From: Monodelphis domestica
Taxonomy: Eukaryota > Chordata > Mammalia > Didelphimorphia > Didelphidae
DNA: 64,000 nucleotides
NCBI RefSeq assembly: GCF_027887165.1
Contig: NC_077232.1
Location: forward strand, 17,359,755-17,423,754
Direction: 5' to 3'
The notes under the pieces were generated by a model. It saw only the letters and a program-made list of their open reading frames with translations. It was not told where the DNA came from and ran no database searches. The translations under genes were made by a program, and so were the position numbers. Position 1 is the stretch's first letter. Every line of letters begins with the position of its first letter. Positions 58,701 to 64,000 of the stretch are shown in pieces.

Positions 58701-59534
58701 GTAATATAGAAAGAGAATCCTTGGTACTAGAAAGGAACTCAGAGACCAATGAGTCCGGCTTGCTCATTTTACAGATGAAGAAACTAATTCTTGGATATTA
58801 AGTGACTTGCCCATAGTCACATGGTACTAAAAAATAGAGGCTTGAATGGACACTTGAGACAGAGGTTCTATTCCAGACTCACCATGATCTCATTACATAA
58901 CTGTCTTTTCTGGACATCAGTTTCCTAACTTTGAAGATAAGATGTTTCTGATTATTTTTTCTGTTAGACTCAGCATCTTCTATTTTATTTACTGTAGTCA
59001 TTTTCAATTCAGATGTTTTATGTTTCAGATTCCATTTGACCTCTAAAATTCTGTTCTGTGTTGTCTTAATCTAATGTTTTATGTCCTAGGTTGTGTTAAT
59101 AACTAGGATTTGTAGAGTATTTTAAATTTATCATATAACTTTAAACATATTATTTCTTTTGATCCTCACTACAACTTTGGGATGTAAGTATTCTTACCAT
59201 CTCAATAATACAAATGAGGAAACCAAGGCAAAGAAAACAAGTTGTCTGTCAAGGTAACTCAACTAAGTAAGTGTCTGAAGCAGAATTTGAATTCTGGACT
59301 TTCCAAGTATTTCCTGAGTACTTCCAAGTACAAAACTCTACCCACTATGGACTAAAGTTTCCACTATATGATTTTCTGTGCACTAATGTCTCTTATCATT
59401 CTAGAATTCTATGCATCAAAACACCTTGCAAGCAATTATCAATATTCTTTACACTGAAGAGGACTCCTTTTACCTATGTCCAGGAAGATATGGAGAAAAA
59501 TGTCCTCCTGAATTAAAATTAGGAAGTCATCTTT
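58701..59534. repeat. Old SINE remnants
   Basis: 58720-58860 ('ttacagatgaagaaactaat', 'agtgacttgcccatagtcac') and 59095-59340 ('gatttgtagagtattttaaa', 'acaaatgaggaaaccaaggc') are MIR/CORE-SINE-like. No gene. Confidence 0.5.
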
Positions 59535-59938
59535 AAAAAATTTTTTAAATATTTTTCATATTATGTGTTAAAACAATTTTCAATAATTATTTTCTGACAC
59601 TTTGTGATCCATGTTCTCTCCCTCCCTCCAATCTCTCTCCCATCTCCAAGAAGGGTGATGATATGATATAGACTGTACATGTGTTATCATACAATACATA
59701 TTTCCAAGTTTATCATGTTATGAAAAGAGGTGCATATTGCTTAAACTCAAGAAAAATCCATGAAGGAAATAAATTGAAGAATGGCAAGAATGCAATCTGA
59801 ATTTTGACTCTTTCTGTTCCTTCTATAGCAGTGGTCATCATTACTATCTTGAGCTGAACAAAGGCATATTCTAGCAGAAAATATTTATTATCTAGGAATG
59901 CCCATGAATGTTTACATTAGCCAAGATTCATCATTGTT
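59535..59938 (-). repeat. LINE-like fragment, antisense
   Basis: 'tctccctccctccaatctct', 'catctccaagaaggg' and 'tagactgtacatgtgttatc' resemble a common marsupial LINE segment in reverse. The edges and family are uncertain. The right-arm duplication starts at 59939. Confidence 0.35.
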
Positions 59939-60442
59939 CTCACTTCTCTGCCAGTATTCTGCTTTGTTTTCCATTGCTCTTTGGATCTCCTGAGATTGTG
60001 CTTAGTGGTGAGGGCAATACAACAATGCAACTGTCAGTGTTTAGACACTATTTCCAGTAGAAGCCTGATGGCACATAAGAACAAGGGGTTGTTTTGCACC
60101 TGGATCATTCTGTAAAAGGGAATTTTTAATCCCTTTCTGAAATTTAACTGGGGATCTGGAGGTTCCTCGAGCATGGAGATGTGTAAAGATACTCCAGCCC
60201 ATAGTGCAAGAAAGTAGAAACCAGAGAGACAGGAAATTAGGTAAGAAAGGGATATGAGGCCATTGAAATGACTGAGAGAGGCTTTTTGACCTTTTTTGGG
60301 ATGGGAGGTGGTTGGTCATTGGGTTGGTCATTGGGAGTAGCTTATTGGTAGTGTGGGTTGGTGATTAGTTGGTGGTTGCGATGGATGGATGGTTGGATAG
60401 ATAGATAGATCGATAGATAGATAGATAGACAGATAGATAGAC

Positions 60443-60506
<64 letters not shown>

Positions 60507-60556
60507 GGATAGATAGATGGATAGATGGATGGATGGAGGGATGGATGAGTGGATGA

Positions 60557-60610
<54 letters not shown>

Positions 60611-63600
60611 TCTGCCTGGTGAGCTGAGCTAAAGGGTGATCAGCTAGACTTTCCCTAATGGGAGTTATAGGTAATTTTAGATAGTTATAGGGTAGCAAGT
60701 TAGGTATTAGGCAATTTCTTTCTCTACCTCTTTCCTATATTTCCCTCCTTTAATATATTCATTTTACTATATTACTTTACTATCTCTATTTTAGTAAAAA
60801 TACATTGTCAATTGTTAAAAGCTACAAGAAGTGTTCTTTTCTTTGGCTTAAAGGAGTAATATTAATTTACAACTGTACTGAATTCTCATTAAAACTTAAG
60901 TTTCTAAAAGCTGCTCTCTTATTTTGTCAAAACTCCTAATTTAGCCCTTATAATTCCCACTGTGCACATGATGTAATGTGGGCACTATTCTTCCCATACT
61001 AATGATGCTAGTATTTAGAGATGAGCAGGACCGTGGAGGAAATTAATTCAACTCCCTCATGTTGCAGATGGGAAAAGAGAGGCTCAGAAGGGGGAAGTGA
61101 CTTGTCTGAGGTCCCACCTAACAAAGACCAAAGACAGTTTCAAACTCCAGTCTCCTGATTTGAAATTGAGTTATCTTTCTCCCTTACAACACTTAAGTCA
61201 TGAACATTTTTTTGTTATTTAAAAGAACTACAATTACTATCACAGAATTCATCTCATATTGGTTCCCCCATATGGATGTTTAGGCAAAGTATTTGTCTCT
61301 TTGTCTAGTTTATTTGGAAATTATATTCTGTTTGGGAATAGTTTCTGTCCTGGGAAATCTCCCAGATAGAACTCCAGAGAATGTTCTGGCATTACAGAGG
61401 ATCCTATGAAAATACATGTCTACTCTATTCCTCTTCCTCAGATCCCTCTGGGGTGGGAAAACAGATTCAAGGAAGGGAGTGAAGGATATACATTTTCATG
61501 GGTCTCAACATCAATGATGCTGCCTCCTCAGTCTGAAAGAGATTTTCTCTCATTAACTCACTTTAGAGCTTTTTAAAAAAATTAAGAAGGACCACCATTG
61601 TGATGGCCAATAGAAAAGCTCATGGGATTTCTGTCGTGTTCTAAAAGTAGTTTAGAAAATGTTATAGTCATTTCCAGAAAGAGCACTGAGGAACAATTAG
61701 AAGTCTTCTTACCAAAACAAACAAACAAACAAAAAGAATTAGATCCAAGAAGGACCTTAGAGATCATATCATACATGAATTCTTATTTTGCAGATGAGGA
61801 AACTGAGGCAATGAAATGTTCAGTGGCTTCTCCATGGCCCAACACATAATAAATTGGAAATCCAGGGATTTAAAACAGCTTTCCTAATTCCCAGTTCAAC
61901 ACTCTTTCAACTTCATGACACTATCATCCTCTCATTGGTGGGGATCAGGAGTATACAAATTGGGACCAGCAGTTGACTTTTGTCCTTTTGCTAAACTATA
62001 TCATACAATATGGAAATATGAATATGAAATAAGAGCAAAGTGTTTTGTCATGGGTGGGTCAAGGAAGACTTTCTCCTTGGACATCCTGGTCTGACACCTC
62101 TTTGTAGATTTGAAGGGTCCCTGGCAACTCCAAGACTGTTTCAATAGAAACCCACCTCTGGCCACTCCTGGGCAACTGTAAATAATTTTAGATCAGGCCA
62201 AGTGATAGAGGAAGTGTCTATAGCCTAGCTAAGTGAGGAGCTTCAGCACCAAAATATTGATCAATACATGCTAAATTTTGCTTTTACCGTAACTCCTCAT
62301 TAAAAGTATTTGCTTGGGCAGCCAAGTGACACAGTGGATAAAGTTCCAGGCCTGGAGCTGAGAGGGTCTGTGTTCAAATCTGGCCTCAGATACTTCCAAG
62401 TTGTGTTAACTTAAGCAACCCCAGCTAACAGCTCTTACCACTCCTCAGACTTAGAATTCATACTAGGACAGAAGGTAAAATTTTAAATGTATATATAGAT
62501 TTGCTAAAGTGAAAAAGGGCTTCCATTTGCAACAGGAACCTAAATGTCCAAAGGGCTAAAATAATGGATGCTACATATACTGAGAGAAGGAAAATGCCTA
62601 AGCATCATTTGGGTGACAGAATTAAATATTATGCAAAGAGAAGCAAAGAAGCCCTTTTTGTATACTTTGCCCTTGTTTCAGAACTAATCCTTCTTTCATT
62701 TTGAATATGTGTGGAGTTTGGAAAGGGCTGCCTTCAAACATATTTGTTGGATTTACAGTATAGAAATTTGTTTTGCTTGAGAGGAGGGAGATGAGATAGA
62801 AAAAGAAGTAGAAACTCCCTCTCTCACCTTTGGGCATTTTTTCTCCCTATCCACCATGTTTGGAATGCTTTTTGCCTTCATTTCCATCTCCTGGCTTCCT
62901 TGGTTTTCTTCAGGTCTCAACTAAAGTCCCATCTTCTACAGGGAGTCTCTCAATCCTTCTTATTCCTGGTGCCTTCCCTCTGGTGATAATTTCCTATTTT
63001 TTGAGTGCAAGGACTAGTTATTGTCTTTCTTTTTATCTTCAGTGCTTACTACATTGCTTGGCACATAGTAGGTGATTAAGGGTATTGACTAAGATTTTTC
63101 TGAATTAAACTTTTAATTGTTAAAAATTGAAAAAAAAATTTTAATAATAATAGTTGACATTTATATAACTCTTTGAAACTATGAAAATCACTTTTGCATA
63201 TTGACACCAATACTGAAGAAATTATTATTCCCATTTTTCAGATGACAAAACTGATTCTCATTGAAGTTAAGTGATTTGACCATCATTGCACAGCTAGTAA
63301 GACTAAGCATCACAGATAAGATTCAAACATATCTTTCAGATTCCCAGGCCAGTTCTCCAATGAGTTTGCCATGATCTTGAACATATATTTTCCTTGCTAT
63401 CTACCACTGTGAAGTTGGTGGGAAGCATTTTCTTATGCAGAGTTCTTTTTCTCTCCTTAGCCCTGACAGTCCTCATTTCTCTTAAAAAGTAAGGCCAAAA
63501 AGAGAGAGAGAAGAAGAGAAAGAGAGCTCTTAATCAATGAGCCTCTTTCTACCAATAGAAGTTCAATTACTCAACCCCTTTATGATGTCCCTATTACTTC

Positions 63601-64000
63601 TTGGAAAATGGATGTTAGAAACTTGGAAGCATTTGAGTAAAGAGTAAGACAAGATTCAATATGGTGGATGTTCAACCTCAGAATCATGAATAACTGAGTT
63701 TTAAGCTTGCCTCTCATTTAAATAGAATATGCATGAAAAAAATTTAAAAAATTAAATAAATAGAATATGCAGGTCTGGATAAGTCATTTAAATTCCAAAT
63801 ACTACAGACAATTCTGACACTTTTTATAAGTAAGGTACCAATATGAGTAATGGGAGGAAGTTTAATATTAAAGAGTTTCTACACTGATACCTGGAGAACC
63901 CACCCATTTACTGCTCCAGCAAAACAAATGAACACAAAATTCAAATTAGAAAATACAACATAAATATCTATGCATCTGAAATAATGGCAAAAGTATTCCA
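59939..64000 (+). repeat. Right arm of the large direct duplication
   Basis: Matches 37700-42000 to the end of the window. It includes the microsatellite, the SINE at about 61740-61920, the SINE at 62317-62490 and the shortened GA tract near 63497-63525. A small private insertion lies at about 63733-63770 with a repeated 'aaatagaatatgca'. No gene is found in it. Confidence 0.85.
60381..60611. repeat. GATA microsatellite
   Basis: Mostly (GATA)n with GACA and GGAT variants. Shorter than its left-arm counterpart and without the GA blocks. Confidence 0.95.

Overview
The window is AT-rich, intron- and repeat-laden mammalian genomic DNA, almost certainly from a marsupial. The evidence is the many copies of a marsupial-type CORE-SINE (about 200 bp, with a phrase such as 'cttaccttccatc...aatcaatactgtgtattgg...cagctgcccc'), marsupial-type L1 3' tails, old antisense L2/CR1 LINE fragments, and class II olfactory receptors (ORs) of an OR5A/OR5AN-like type. 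I cannot name the species. No bacterial-style system, CRISPR array or operon is present.

The backbone is a tandemly duplicated OR cluster. Five OR coding exons are visible. OR-1 (2804-3736, +) is spoiled by one early stop. OR-2 (16127-17059, +) is intact. OR-4 (28804-29695, +) is an old, badly decayed pseudogene. OR-3 (49113-50051, +) is intact. OR-5 (56638-57567, -) is a decayed pseudogene of an older lineage. OR-1, OR-2 and OR-3 sit in similar units: an upstream block, an antisense L2 fragment filling the intron, a 3' splice site, the single coding exon, and a shared 3' flank with a CORE-SINE at the same place. These units differ by later insertions: LTRs, L1 pieces and an unassigned block.

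Region by region: 1-7.2 kb is unit A with its 3' flank. 7.2-13.4 kb is the upstream block of unit B, scrambled by a complex duplication and inversion. 13.4-25 kb is the rest of unit B, with a solo LTR, a second LTR-bearing insertion and a long antisense L1. 25-30 kb is the old OR-4 unit with another LTR. 30-37 kb holds a SINE split by an LTR, a rearranged HSPA8 (HSC70) retropseudogene, an L1 3' end and more SINEs. 36.7-42 kb is the left arm of a large direct duplication whose right arm is 54.5-64 kb. 42.2-44.5 kb is an ERV fossil with an integrase remnant and a 3' LTR. 44.5-53 kb is unit C with OR-3 and an LTR set between inverted arms. 53-60 kb holds repeats and OR-5.

The two intact receptors would act as G-protein-coupled odorant receptors in the cilia of olfactory neurons. 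Nothing else looks protein-coding. I did not find an undescribed molecular system. The most notable signals concern genome dynamics: a sharp step in divergence between duplication arms at a GATA microsatellite, a template-switch-like rearrangement at 9.1-13.3 kb, a start-codon swap in OR-3, and a retropseudogene whose 5' half is inverted and placed after its 3' end. Percent identities and edges are by-eye estimates.
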